A stretch of DNA of 21,822 nt, from the NCBI GenBank assembly GCA_017617145.1, contig JAFZWX010000188.1, positions 1 through 21,822 on the forward strand, given 5' to 3'. The notes beneath the pieces are model-generated. The model was not told where the DNA came from. It was given only the letters and a program-made list of their open reading frames with translations, and ran no database searches. A program made the position numbers and the translations under genes. How positions within the stretch are numbered: position 1 is the first letter of the stretch; every line of letters starts with the position of its first letter. Positions 1-5,870 of this stretch are shown one piece after another. The stretch comes from Treponema sp. Lineage in GTDB: Bacteria > Spirochaetota > Spirochaetia > Treponematales > Treponemataceae.

Positions 1-343
1 CATAATCGTAATCTTCATTTCTTGCCTGTAATTCGATATCTGCAAGTTCGCCATCATCGAACTCAATACTCATATCGAAAAGCATGCTTTTTTGTTTTCG
101 TGTTTCTTTATGAGGTTCATTAGATTTGAGCTTGACGGTCTTTATCGCACGTCCAAACACCGCAGAAATGAAACTCTTGAGTGCAAGGTCTGATTCTTCG
201 GTTTCCTGTGTAAAGATTCCCTTGAACGTAGAATCATAAAGCGGACTTAACAGCGCTGTATCATTAGGTCTTTTTGTATAAAGTTCGGCCGGATACTGCG
301 GACCGAAATTTTCTTCTTCTTTTGCTTCAAAAACTTCTTCCAT
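1..343 (-). CDS. Rpn-type PD-(D/E)XK nuclease / putative transposase (5' part)
   Basis: Reading from an ATG at 343 leftwards gives 114 open codons with no stop before the window edge, so only the N-terminal part is visible. An AGGAGA ribosome site lies just upstream of the ATG on the minus strand. Around residues 34-44 is LSPLYDSTFKGIF, typical of the start of the nuclease domain. Residues 90-106 hold a D-x(13)-E-x-Q arrangement (DMSIEFDDGELADIELQ), which matches the metal-binding core of the PD-(D/E)XK family annotated as Rpn recombination-promoting nuclease or putative transposase. In this family the enzymes cut DNA and promote recombination, and they are often present in many copies. The domain assignment is by eye. 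The rest of the catalytic domain and the C-terminus are outside the window. Confidence 0.72.
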   Translation of the reverse strand, partial: MEEVFEAKEEENFGPQYPAELYTKRPNDTALLSPLYDSTFKGIFTQETEESDLALKSFISAVFGRAIKTVKLKSNEPHKETRKQKSMLFDMSIEFDDGELADIELQARNEDYDY

Positions 344-498
344 AGGAAAAGTCTCCTAGTGTAATAAATTGCTCAGGGCATACCGCCCCGGCGGAAAAGT
401 GAATTTCCTATATATAGTATTAAAAAAAAATTGGACTTCTTACAAAAAATCCTGAAAAAAATTAATAATCCTGTTAAAAAACTTAATTTATCTACGTA

Positions 499-527
499 TT
501 CCCAAGCGCAACTAATTTCACTATAAT
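499..527 (+). promoter_or_regulatory. Candidate sigma-70 promoter of lysC
   Basis: A perfect TATAAT at 522-527 is preceded after 17 bp by TTCCCA (499-504, 4 of 6 matches to TTGACA). Transcription would start near 534, giving a leader of only about 23 nt before the ATG at 557, with the ribosome site AAAGGA in between. That leaves no room for a lysine riboswitch. Confidence 0.5.
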
Positions 528-556
528 TACTCAACAATCAAAAAAGGAACTTAAAT

Positions 557-1882
557 ATGATAGTAATGAAATTCGGCGGTTCCAGCGTGGCAAACGCAGA
601 ACGCATTAAGCATGTTGCATCAATAATCAAGGCATATCAGTATCGCAGACCTGTTGTTGTACTTTCGGCTATGGGAGATACAACTGACCATCTTTTAGAG
701 GCAGCCGACAAAGCTGTAGAAGGCACTGTTGATGTTGCCGGAGTTGCAAAGCTTCACGAAGAAACTGCGGCAGAGCTTGGTATAAATATTGATACAATCG
801 AAGCGCTGCTTGATGAACTTAAAAAACTGCTTACCGGTATTTCTATGCTTAAAGAAGTGAGCAAACGTTCGCGCGACTATCTTGTTTCTTTTGGTGAACG
901 CATGTCTGTTCGAATGATGGCTGCTTACTTGAATAGTCAGGGCATTCCTGCAAAGTTCCACGATGCCTGGAATGTTGGATTTGTAAGCGACAGCAATTAT
1001 ATGTCTGCTGAACTTCTTGATGAAACCTGGACAAATATTCCTCAGTATTTAAACGGCTACAAAAACGGTGCCTATGATGATATTCCGATTGTAACAGGCT
1101 TTATTGCAAAGGATGCAAAAGGCAATATTACAACCTTAGGCCGCGGTGGTTCAGATCTTACTGCAACTATGATTGGAGCCGCAATGCAGGCAGAAGAAGT
1201 TCAAACCTGGAAAGATGTTGACGGTATCTTGACTGCCGACCCTCGTGTTGTAAAAGATGCAAAGCCTGTTCCTGAAGTTACTTACGAAGAAGCACAGGAA
1301 CTTGCAATGTTTGGAGCACAGGTTCTTCATCCGCGCAGTATGCTTCCTGTTCGAAAAACCGGAACTCCTGTACGTGTAAAAAATTCCTACAACATTCAGA
1401 GTCTTGGTTCTATTATTGTTGAACAGCATACAGAAAAAGTTCCTCCAGTTTGTGCAATTACAAGTGTAAAAGGAATTACTCTTATTGATATTGTAAGTTC
1501 ACGAATGCTTGGCGCTGCAGGTTTTCTTGCACACATTTTCAATAACTTCTTAAAGTGGAACATAAGCATTGATGTTATTGCAACCTCAGAAGTTTCTGTT
1601 TCGCTTACTGTTAATTCTAAAGATAAGCTTGACGGTCTTGTTGAAGATTTGGAAAAAGCAGGTGAGGTTACTGTCCGAAAAGGTAAGGCAATTGTTACAA
1701 TCATCTGTGATGCCGCTCATTCAAGTGCAATTCTTGCAGGCGGATTTGAAGCCCTTGCCGACGAAGGAATAAACGTCCAGATGATTTCGCAAGGCGCCAG
1801 CAAAGTTAATATAAGCATTATTGTAAATGAGGAAGAAGCCGACCGCACAGTTCAGATTCTTCATCAGGCATATTTTAGTTAG
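557..1882 (+). CDS. lysC: Aspartate kinase
   Basis: Monofunctional aspartokinase of 441 residues. It phosphorylates L-aspartate, the first committed step towards lysine/diaminopimelate, threonine and methionine. The kinase domain opens with KFGGSS (residues 5-10) and contains TTLGRGGSD (192-200) and a WKDVDGILTADPR segment, all characteristic of the amino-acid kinase fold. Two ACT regulatory domains follow, at about 300-370 and 375-441; in this family they bind end-product amino acids for feedback inhibition. Length and layout fit the LysC type and no homoserine dehydrogenase domain is fused. The start is supported by AAAGGA 9 nt upstream. The TAG stop is the first three bases of a 14-bp tandem repeat, so the extreme C-terminus abuts repeat DNA. 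dapB follows 188 bp downstream in the same direction. Confidence 0.93.
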   Translation: MIVMKFGGSSVANAERIKHVASIIKAYQYRRPVVVLSAMGDTTDHLLEAADKAVEGTVDVAGVAKLHEETAAELGINIDTIEALLDELKKLLTGISMLKEVSKRSRDYLVSFGERMSVRMMAAYLNSQGIPAKFHDAWNVGFVSDSNYMSAELLDETWTNIPQYLNGYKNGAYDDIPIVTGFIAKDAKGNITTLGRGGSDLTATMIGAAMQAEEVQTWKDVDGILTADPRVVKDAKPVPEVTYEEAQELAMFGAQVLHPRSMLPVRKTGTPVRVKNSYNIQSLGSIIVEQHTEKVPPVCAITSVKGITLIDIVSSRMLGAAGFLAHIFNNFLKWNISIDVIATSEVSVSLTVNSKDKLDGLVEDLEKAGEVTVRKGKAIVTIICDAAHSSAILAGGFEALADEGINVQMISQGASKVNISIIVNEEEADRTVQILHQAYFS

Positions 1883-1933
1883 GGAATAGTAAATAGGGAA
1901 TAGTAAATAGGGAATAGTAAATAGGGAATAGTA
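1880..1933. repeat. 14-bp tandem repeat, about 3.9 copies
   Basis: The unit TAGGGAATAGTAAA runs without a mismatch through three full copies (1880-1921) and most of a fourth. The first TAG is the stop codon of lysC. The same unit occurs four times at 5498-5553. Confidence 0.9.
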
Positions 1934-2051
1934 GGTGGGGGGAAGTCTCCCCCTCGGCCGCACTTCGTTGCGTCCTACCCCCTCTGCGGAGCTCAAACGC
2001 CGCCCCGCAACGCCCTGCTGACTATTTACTATTAACTATTTTACTATTCAC
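1934..2051. repeat. GC-rich core and inverted arm of a composite intergenic element
   Basis: After the tandem repeat comes a GC-rich stretch (about 1934-2019) that stands out from its AT-rich surroundings. It contains a GGGGG/CCCCC mini-hairpin and a GTTGCG...CGCAAC inverted pair. It is closed by 2020-2051, whose reverse complement (GTGAATAGTAAAATAG and onwards) resembles the tandem-repeat unit. The whole 1880-2051 block can therefore fold as a long imperfect stem with a GC-rich head. No open reading frame or T-tract terminator is evident. It resembles a small non-autonomous mobile or palindromic element, but that is inference. Confidence 0.55.
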
Positions 2052-2070
2052 TAAAACCGGAGGTTTTAAA

Positions 2071-2850
2071 ATGAAGATTGCATTAGTAGGATACGGAAAG
2101 ATGGGACACATGATCGAGCAGTGTGCTAAGCGTGCCGGTCATGAAGTTGTTGTTACTATAGATGTTGCTGCCCAAGACGCAATGGTAAAAGTAGAGCAGG
2201 GTGACGGTGAAGCAGTAGCCCGTGCAGTAAAATCAAGTGGTGCCGAAGGTATTATTGAGTTTACTCATCCTATTGCAGTTATGAATAATATTAAAGCACT
2301 CCTGCCACTTGGACTTCCTCTTGTTGTTGGAACTACAGGCTGGAACGATAAGCACGAAGAAATCCGCGAGTTTGCAAAAAAAGTTGGCGGAACAATTATG
2401 ACTGCCGGAAACTTTTCAATCGGCGTAAACATGTTCTATAAGATTGTAGAAGAAGCAGCAAAGATTATGTCTGAATATGATGACTACGATGTTGCAACCT
2501 GGGAAATGCACCACAACCAGAAGGCCGACAGCCCAAGTGGTACCGCTTTGGAAATTGCCCGCCGTGTACAGCTAGCCTATAAAAATAAAAACGAAATTGT
2601 AACCGATGCCTTTCACGAACGTCCGGCTGCAAATCAGCTTCATGTAAGTTCAACCCGAGTTGGAAATGTTCCTGGAACTCACAAGGTATTCTTTGACGGA
2701 ACTGCCGATACAATTGAACTGACTCACACTGCCCGAAGCCGCGAAGGTTTTGCAGTAGGCACCGTAAAGAGCCTTGAAAAATTAGACTCAGCTATTAAGA
2801 CAGGTCGTCTTGCAAAAGGCAACTTGTATCTCTGGGATGATTTGTATTAA
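2071..2850 (+). CDS. dapB: 4-hydroxy-tetrahydrodipicolinate reductase
   Basis: A 259-residue DapB, which reduces 4-hydroxy-tetrahydrodipicolinate with NAD(P)H in the diaminopimelate/lysine pathway. The N-terminal nucleotide-binding loop is GYGKMG (residues 7-12). GTTGW at 87-91 and NFSIGVN at 114-120 are family motifs. The active-site segment WEMHHNQKADSPSGTA (144-159) carries the HHxxK signature, with His147 and Lys151 matching the catalytic pair of characterised DapB enzymes. The C-terminal RVGNVPGTHKVFF and LTHTARSREGFAVG segments are also conserved. GGAGG at 2059-2063, 7 nt before the ATG, fixes the start. With lysC upstream it forms an aspartate-to-DAP pair, but the gap is filled by repeat DNA, so co-transcription is uncertain. 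Confidence 0.95.
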   Translation: MKIALVGYGKMGHMIEQCAKRAGHEVVVTIDVAAQDAMVKVEQGDGEAVARAVKSSGAEGIIEFTHPIAVMNNIKALLPLGLPLVVGTTGWNDKHEEIREFAKKVGGTIMTAGNFSIGVNMFYKIVEEAAKIMSEYDDYDVATWEMHHNQKADSPSGTALEIARRVQLAYKNKNEIVTDAFHERPAANQLHVSSTRVGNVPGTHKVFFDGTADTIELTHTARSREGFAVGTVKSLEKLDSAIKTGRLAKGNLYLWDDLY

Positions 2851-2863
2851 TCAATATTGCATC

Positions 2864-2940
2864 AAAAAGGCCGAAAAGTTTCTGTCATCACGCAAACAGA
2901 ACGAAAAGGAAGTTTGCGCGCTGCCAGAAACTTTTCGGCC
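2864..2940 (-). terminator. Long two-tier hairpin, minus-strand terminator
   Basis: The outer arms GGCCGAAAAGTTTCTG (2869-2884) and CAGAAACTTTTCGGCC (2925-2940) are perfectly complementary. Inside, CGCAAAC (2891-2897) and GTTTGCG (2912-2918) form a second stem around a 14-nt loop. On the minus strand the hairpin is followed by TTTTT (2868-2864), fitting an intrinsic terminator for the minus gene that ends at 2950. There is no T-run on the plus side for dapB. The loop is shared with the hairpin at 3774-3847. Confidence 0.7.
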
Positions 2941-2949
2941 ATATTAATT

Positions 2950-3639
2950 CTATATCTGCATCAATATTGCCCCAGCTCCTAAAAGTGCCTGCGTGGTAAC
3001 TTCAAGAATTGTTATAATAACTCTTTCTGTTTTTTCTCTTATATTAAAAGGCCTTGTTCTTTGAAATGTTTCAAATATTACATTACAAAGGTTTATCAGA
3101 GTTCCGATGAAAATTAAAATACCAAAAATTCTTTTTTCATAAATAAGGCAAATCAGTGCGGTAGTACAAAAAATAGCTGCAAAAGTATATTGAATTATTG
3201 CGGCTGTATATTTTGTAAATGACTGTTTTTTTATAAAAACACACATTACTACAAAACCTGCAATAAAGATAATTGCAGAAAGTATAAAGAATATATTTGA
3301 AATTTTAAAAATTCTGTAAACAGAAACAAACAGTAAAAACCAGAAGACTTCAGTTATTAAAAAGAAAAAGTGTTGAGCAAACTTAAAAAACTTATTCTTT
3401 CTCAAAGTTGTAAGCATAAATATTGTTGCTGCAGTAAATGCAAGAGCTGAAATAAAAATAATATGATGTGAGTCTGGCAAGAACCCTGTGAGTAAAGAAA
3501 GTATTATGCTTGCTAAAAAGGGCATAAAAACTGAATATGCAGCTTTTTCCATAGGGATAATTCTTTGTATCAAACCAATTATATAAATCACCAAAGCCAC
3601 CGCCAGCAGCCCAGAAAATATCCATGTGTAAATATTCAT
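2950..3639 (-). CDS. Multi-pass membrane protein of unknown function
   Basis: A 229-residue, very hydrophobic protein with seven to eight predicted membrane helices separated by short basic loops (for example RKNKFFKF and KKQSFTKY). The helix number and the size resemble the YhhN/TMEM86 (lysoplasmalogenase-like) family, and the segment GTLINLCNVIFETFQRTRPF near residue 180 sits where that family has a conserved helix. The match is weak and I would not assign the function. There is no Shine-Dalgarno sequence before the ATG, but promoter-like hexamers sit close enough for a leaderless transcript. It is divergent from the padR operon and convergent with dapB, and ends just before a long hairpin terminator. 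Confidence 0.7.
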   Translation of the reverse strand: MNIYTWIFSGLLAVALVIYIIGLIQRIIPMEKAAYSVFMPFLASIILSLLTGFLPDSHHIIFISALAFTAATIFMLTTLRKNKFFKFAQHFFFLITEVFWFLLFVSVYRIFKISNIFFILSAIIFIAGFVVMCVFIKKQSFTKYTAAIIQYTFAAIFCTTALICLIYEKRIFGILIFIGTLINLCNVIFETFQRTRPFNIREKTERVIITILEVTTQALLGAGAILMQI

Positions 3640-3646
3640 AAATATA

Positions 3647-3675
3647 ATATTAAACTATTTTTAAGAGGCATACAA
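3647..3675 (-). promoter_or_regulatory. Candidate leaderless promoter for the minus-strand membrane protein
   Basis: On the minus strand TTGTAT (3675-3670) and TAATAT (3652-3647) are separated by 17 bp. The ATG begins only 7 nt after the -10 hexamer, so transcription would start at or next to the start codon. No ribosome site is present. The -35 match is weak (3 of 6). Confidence 0.35.
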
Positions 3676-3698
3676 GTTTAAAAAAAACAATATTATGC

Positions 3699-3727
3699 TT
3701 GACAATATATTATACAAGGTATAATAT
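3699..3727 (+). promoter_or_regulatory. Promoter of the padR operon with overlapping palindrome
   Basis: A perfect TTGACA (3699-3704) lies 17 bp before TAATAT (3722-3727); an alternative -10, TATAAT at 3720-3725, would have a 15-bp spacer. The 9-bp arms ATATTATAC (3707-3715) and GTATAATAT (3719-3727) form a palindrome with a 3-nt centre that covers the -10 region. PadR regulators commonly bind palindromes in their own promoters, so this is a candidate autoregulatory operator. Confidence 0.55.
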
Positions 3728-3735
3728 TATACGTA

Positions 3736-3757
3736 GGTAATGATAAAGATTATTACC
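3736..3757. promoter_or_regulatory. Second palindrome downstream of the padR promoter
   Basis: GGTAATGAT (3736-3744) and ATTATTACC (3749-3757) are inverted with 8 of 9 matches around a 4-nt centre. The site lies at or just after the expected transcription start, a position suited to a repressor site. The assignment is positional only. Confidence 0.35.
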
Positions 3758-3773
3758 ATATACATGAAAGTTC

Positions 3774-3847
3774 TGTGAAAATCTTTTCTGTACGCGAGCG
3801 AACTCCCTTTTCGTCCTGTTCGCTCGCGGGCAGAAAAGATTTTCACA
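3774..3847. repeat. Long hairpin in the 5' UTR of padR
   Basis: Arms 3774-3803 and 3818-3847 pair at 28 of 30 positions. The outer stem is 17 bp (TGTGAAAATCTTTTCTG), then comes a 2-nt mismatch, then an 11-bp inner stem (CGCGAGCGAAC). The loop is the 14 nt at 3804-3817. It sits between the promoter and the ribosome site AGGAGG at 3863. Read on the minus strand, loop and architecture match the hairpin at 2869-2940. It could attenuate transcription or stabilise the message, or it may simply be an inserted repeat. Confidence 0.85.
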
Positions 3848-3873
3848 ACAAGATTCAATGTCAGGAGGTAGTA

Positions 3874-4188
3874 ATGGTCTTTAATACGGGTTCTGCGCTG
3901 CTGGACGCCGTGGTTCTTTCGGTGGTAAGCCTTGAAGGAACTTATGGGTATAAAATCACGCAGGATGTCCGGCAGGTTATGGACGTTTCTGAAAGTACGC
4001 TTTATCCGGTGCTCAGGCGCCTTCAGAAAGACGGATTTTTGGAAACTTATGATATGGAATTTCAGGGAAGGAACAGACGTTATTACAAAATTACTTCCAA
4101 TGGAATGATTTTACTTGATAAATACCGTTCCGAATGGTTATCTTATAAGAGTAATGTTGATAAGATACTAATGGGGCAGGAAAAATAA
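3874..4188 (+). CDS. PadR-family transcriptional regulator
   Basis: A 104-residue winged-helix repressor. The segment GTYGYKITQDVRQVMDVSES followed by TLYPVLRRLQKDGFLE is the classic PadR recognition-helix region. It is followed by the wing RNRRYYKIT and a short C-terminal helix, as in the small PadR subfamily (about 100-110 residues). The start at 3874 is chosen because AGGAGG (3863-3868) lies 5 nt upstream; a longer reading from a GTG at 3775 would begin inside the hairpin. It is the first gene of a three-gene operon with a HAAS-domain and a PspC-domain protein, a grouping seen in Firmicutes and other bacteria. The likely job is to control that operon through the promoter palindromes; the inducing signal is unknown. 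Confidence 0.88.
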   Translation: MVFNTGSALLDAVVLSVVSLEGTYGYKITQDVRQVMDVSESTLYPVLRRLQKDGFLETYDMEFQGRNRRYYKITSNGMILLDKYRSEWLSYKSNVDKILMGQEK

Positions 4189-4203
4189 AAGAGAGGTGAG
4201 TAT

Positions 4204-5130
4204 ATGACAAGAGATGAATACATGACTGCACTTAAAAACAACATACAGTCATTAACAGTTGATGAACAGAACGAAGCACTTCAGTATTATTCAGATTATT
4301 TTGATGATGCAGGTGATGATGCAAAGGTAATGGAAGAACTTGGAACACCAGAAGAAGTTGCTAAAGTTATCCGCGAGCGTTTTTCAAATACACTTGTAAA
4401 AGATTCTAATGCCAAAGAAAATGATGACAAAGAAGAAAATGCATCAGGAGCTTCCGGCCGCTACGAAGCACTTTATTATGAATTCAAAAACTCAGATGTA
4501 AAGAATGTTGAATTCAGCTTTGGTGCAGCAGAAGTAGTTATGATTCCAGGCAAAAAATTCAGTGTAGAAACACGCGGAATTGCCAAAGACAATCTTATGT
4601 GCCGAATTGACGGAGAAAAGACTCTTGTAGTAAAGAATCTTAACAAGCTTTCGGGCTTTAATTTCTTTAATCATAATGACCGTCCTGGAAGAATTGTACC
4701 AAGAATCCTTATTTCTGTTCCGGAAGGAGCTCACCTTGAACGCTTTAAGGCAGCAATTGGAGCCGGCAACTTTGTAACAAAAGATATTTCTGTTTCTTTC
4801 GAAAAAGGAATTATTGATGTAGGAGCGGGTAACTTTGTTCTTAAAAAGATTGAAGGAAACAATATTAATATGCGCTGCGGAATGGGTAATCTGAATATTG
4901 AAGGCTCTGTTAAAGGCGTAAGCAACATTGACTGCGGAATGGGAGCAATTAAACTTTCACTTACAGGCAATGCAGCAGATTATTCTTACGATGCAAAAGT
5001 TGGACTTGGCGACTTTAAGTTCAATGATGAAAAACGAAGCGGCGTATGCCAGGTTTATGCTTCTGACCGCAAAGCAAATCATTTTTCTGTTAATTGCGGA
5101 ATGGGCAGCGTAAATATCATAATGAAATAA
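4204..5130 (+). CDS. HAAS (DUF1700) - DUF4097-like protein
   Basis: 308 residues. Residues 1-62 form a HAAS/DUF1700 domain (MTRDEYMTALKNNI..., EALQYYSDYFDDA, LGTPEEVAKVIRERF), which in this family is the partner of a PadR regulator. A charged linker (about 70-85, rich in E/D/K) leads into a DUF4097-type beta-repeat domain with recurring turns GAGNF, GMGNL, GMGAI, GLGDF and GMGSV. Unlike many HAAS proteins it has no obvious membrane helix or signal peptide, so it is predicted to be cytoplasmic or membrane-peripheral. It starts 15 nt after padR with GAGAGGTGAG as ribosome site, and PspC follows 18 nt later. A sensing or adaptor role between PadR and the membrane is inference. Confidence 0.85.
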   Translation: MTRDEYMTALKNNIQSLTVDEQNEALQYYSDYFDDAGDDAKVMEELGTPEEVAKVIRERFSNTLVKDSNAKENDDKEENASGASGRYEALYYEFKNSDVKNVEFSFGAAEVVMIPGKKFSVETRGIAKDNLMCRIDGEKTLVVKNLNKLSGFNFFNHNDRPGRIVPRILISVPEGAHLERFKAAIGAGNFVTKDISVSFEKGIIDVGAGNFVLKKIEGNNINMRCGMGNLNIEGSVKGVSNIDCGMGAIKLSLTGNAADYSYDAKVGLGDFKFNDEKRSGVCQVYASDRKANHFSVNCGMGSVNIIMK

Positions 5131-5148
5131 AACATAGGAGAAGAAGAT

Positions 5149-5484
5149 ATGAAAAAGCTTAAGAAATCAAATAATAAGATTATATGTGGTGTTTGTGGTG
5201 GTGTTGCAAGCTATTTTAATATAGATCCAACTATCGTTCGTATTCTTGTTGTTATTCTTTCGTGCATCTGGGGTTCTGGTATTATTATTTACATCGCCGC
5301 AGCCCTCATAATGCCGCCGGCCGATACAGACGACTTGAACAACGATAACATCGACAACCTCAAAAGTGCCAACGTAAACGGCGAAGAAACCGGCAAATCA
5401 AAATCGTCATCCAAAGCCACCGAAAAATCCGGCGAAGATGTACCGCACACTGATTCTGAGTTCGACGAATACTTTAAGAAATAA
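5149..5484 (+). CDS. PspC-domain membrane protein
   Basis: 111 residues. The PspC domain spans about residues 3-58: a basic N-terminus, ICGVCGGVASYFNIDPTIVR, then a hydrophobic segment of about 23 residues ending in AALIMPP. The remaining 50 residues are hydrophilic, rich in D/N/S/K, and presumably extend from the membrane. PspC proteins take part in envelope-stress (phage-shock-like) responses; here it is paired with PadR and a HAAS/DUF4097 protein rather than PspA. AGGAG precedes the ATG. The operon ends at the long hairpin terminator at 5583-5731. Confidence 0.9.
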   Translation: MKKLKKSNNKIICGVCGGVASYFNIDPTIVRILVVILSCIWGSGIIIYIAAALIMPPADTDDLNNDNIDNLKSANVNGEETGKSKSSSKATEKSGEDVPHTDSEFDEYFKK

Positions 5485-5497
5485 TAAAAAGAGGGTA

Positions 5498-5553
5498 TAG
5501 GGAATAGTAAATAGGGAATAGTAAATAGGGAATAGTAAATAGGGAATAGTAAA
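5498..5553. repeat. 14-bp tandem repeat, four copies
   Basis: Four perfect copies of TAGGGAATAGTAAA followed by a partial TAGTA. It is the same unit and phase as at 1880-1933, again immediately downstream of a coding region (14 bp after the pspC stop). The GC-rich core seen at the first locus is missing here. Confidence 0.92.
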
Positions 5554-5582
5554 TAGTACAAAAAGCCCTATAAAAAGACATC

Positions 5583-5731
5583 AAAAAAAGTCTGGCGTGT
5601 GGGACGTAGATGAAAAATGAGGGGGTCCCAAATCAGCGAGCTCGTATTGGCTTTGCCAATACGGTGAACGAAGGATTTGGGGGAGGCCTTATTTTTCATC
5701 GTCACTGGGGCCCGCACGCCAGGCTTTTTTT
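5583..5731. terminator. 149-bp multi-tier hairpin, probable bidirectional terminator
   Basis: The stretch folds on itself almost end to end. A7 plus GTCTGGCGTGTGGG pairs with CCCGCACGCCAGGC plus T7. GATGAAAAATGAGG pairs with CCTTATTTTTCATC. CCCAAATC pairs with GATTTGGG. The apex is CGTATTGGC (5643-5651), TTT, GCCAATACG (5655-5663). The GC-rich base followed by T7 fits an intrinsic terminator for the PadR-HAAS-PspC operon, but the length far exceeds what termination needs. A structured repeat or an RNA element is also possible. A GAACGAAGG string near the apex weakly recalls the loop of the two hairpins upstream. Confidence 0.65.
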
Positions 5732-5870
5732 CTTTTGAATGGCACTTATTTTTTTACCTAATATTACCTAAAATATTTTTACATTTTAAGAAAAAAATCC
5801 ACTAAATTCCGTAAAAATTTATATTTTTTCTTCTATCAAATTTATTAAAGTTGTGTTATTATTTAATATT
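5732..5870. other. AT-rich leader of the transport cluster
   Basis: Together with the repeats before it, this completes a gene-free stretch of 386 bp (5485-5870). It is very AT-rich and holds a short direct repeat, TTACCTAA then ATTACCTAA (about 5755-5772), that could be a regulator site. TATTAT at 5857-5862 is a possible -10, but no good -35 partner or ribosome site is visible. The promoter of the nine-gene cluster should lie here; I cannot place it with confidence. Confidence 0.3.

Noticed and set aside
344..556. Lysine riboswitch upstream of lysC
   Set aside because: The likely transcription start is about 23 nt before the ATG and I see none of the stems of that riboswitch in this AT-rich region.
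1721..1996. 91-codon minus-strand frame covering the repeat block
   Set aside because: Its N-terminal part is a translation of the tandem repeats (repeated YYSLFTIPYLLFPI-type peptides) and the rest is antisense to lysC. The similar frame at 5289-5561 arises from the second repeat array.
3775..3873. N-terminal extension of PadR from a GTG at 3775
   Set aside because: It would begin inside a perfect hairpin, has no ribosome site and encodes nothing PadR-like, while AGGAGG stands 5 nt before the ATG at 3874.
5498..5553. CRISPR array
   Set aside because: The 14-bp units are contiguous with no spacers, and no cas genes are near.
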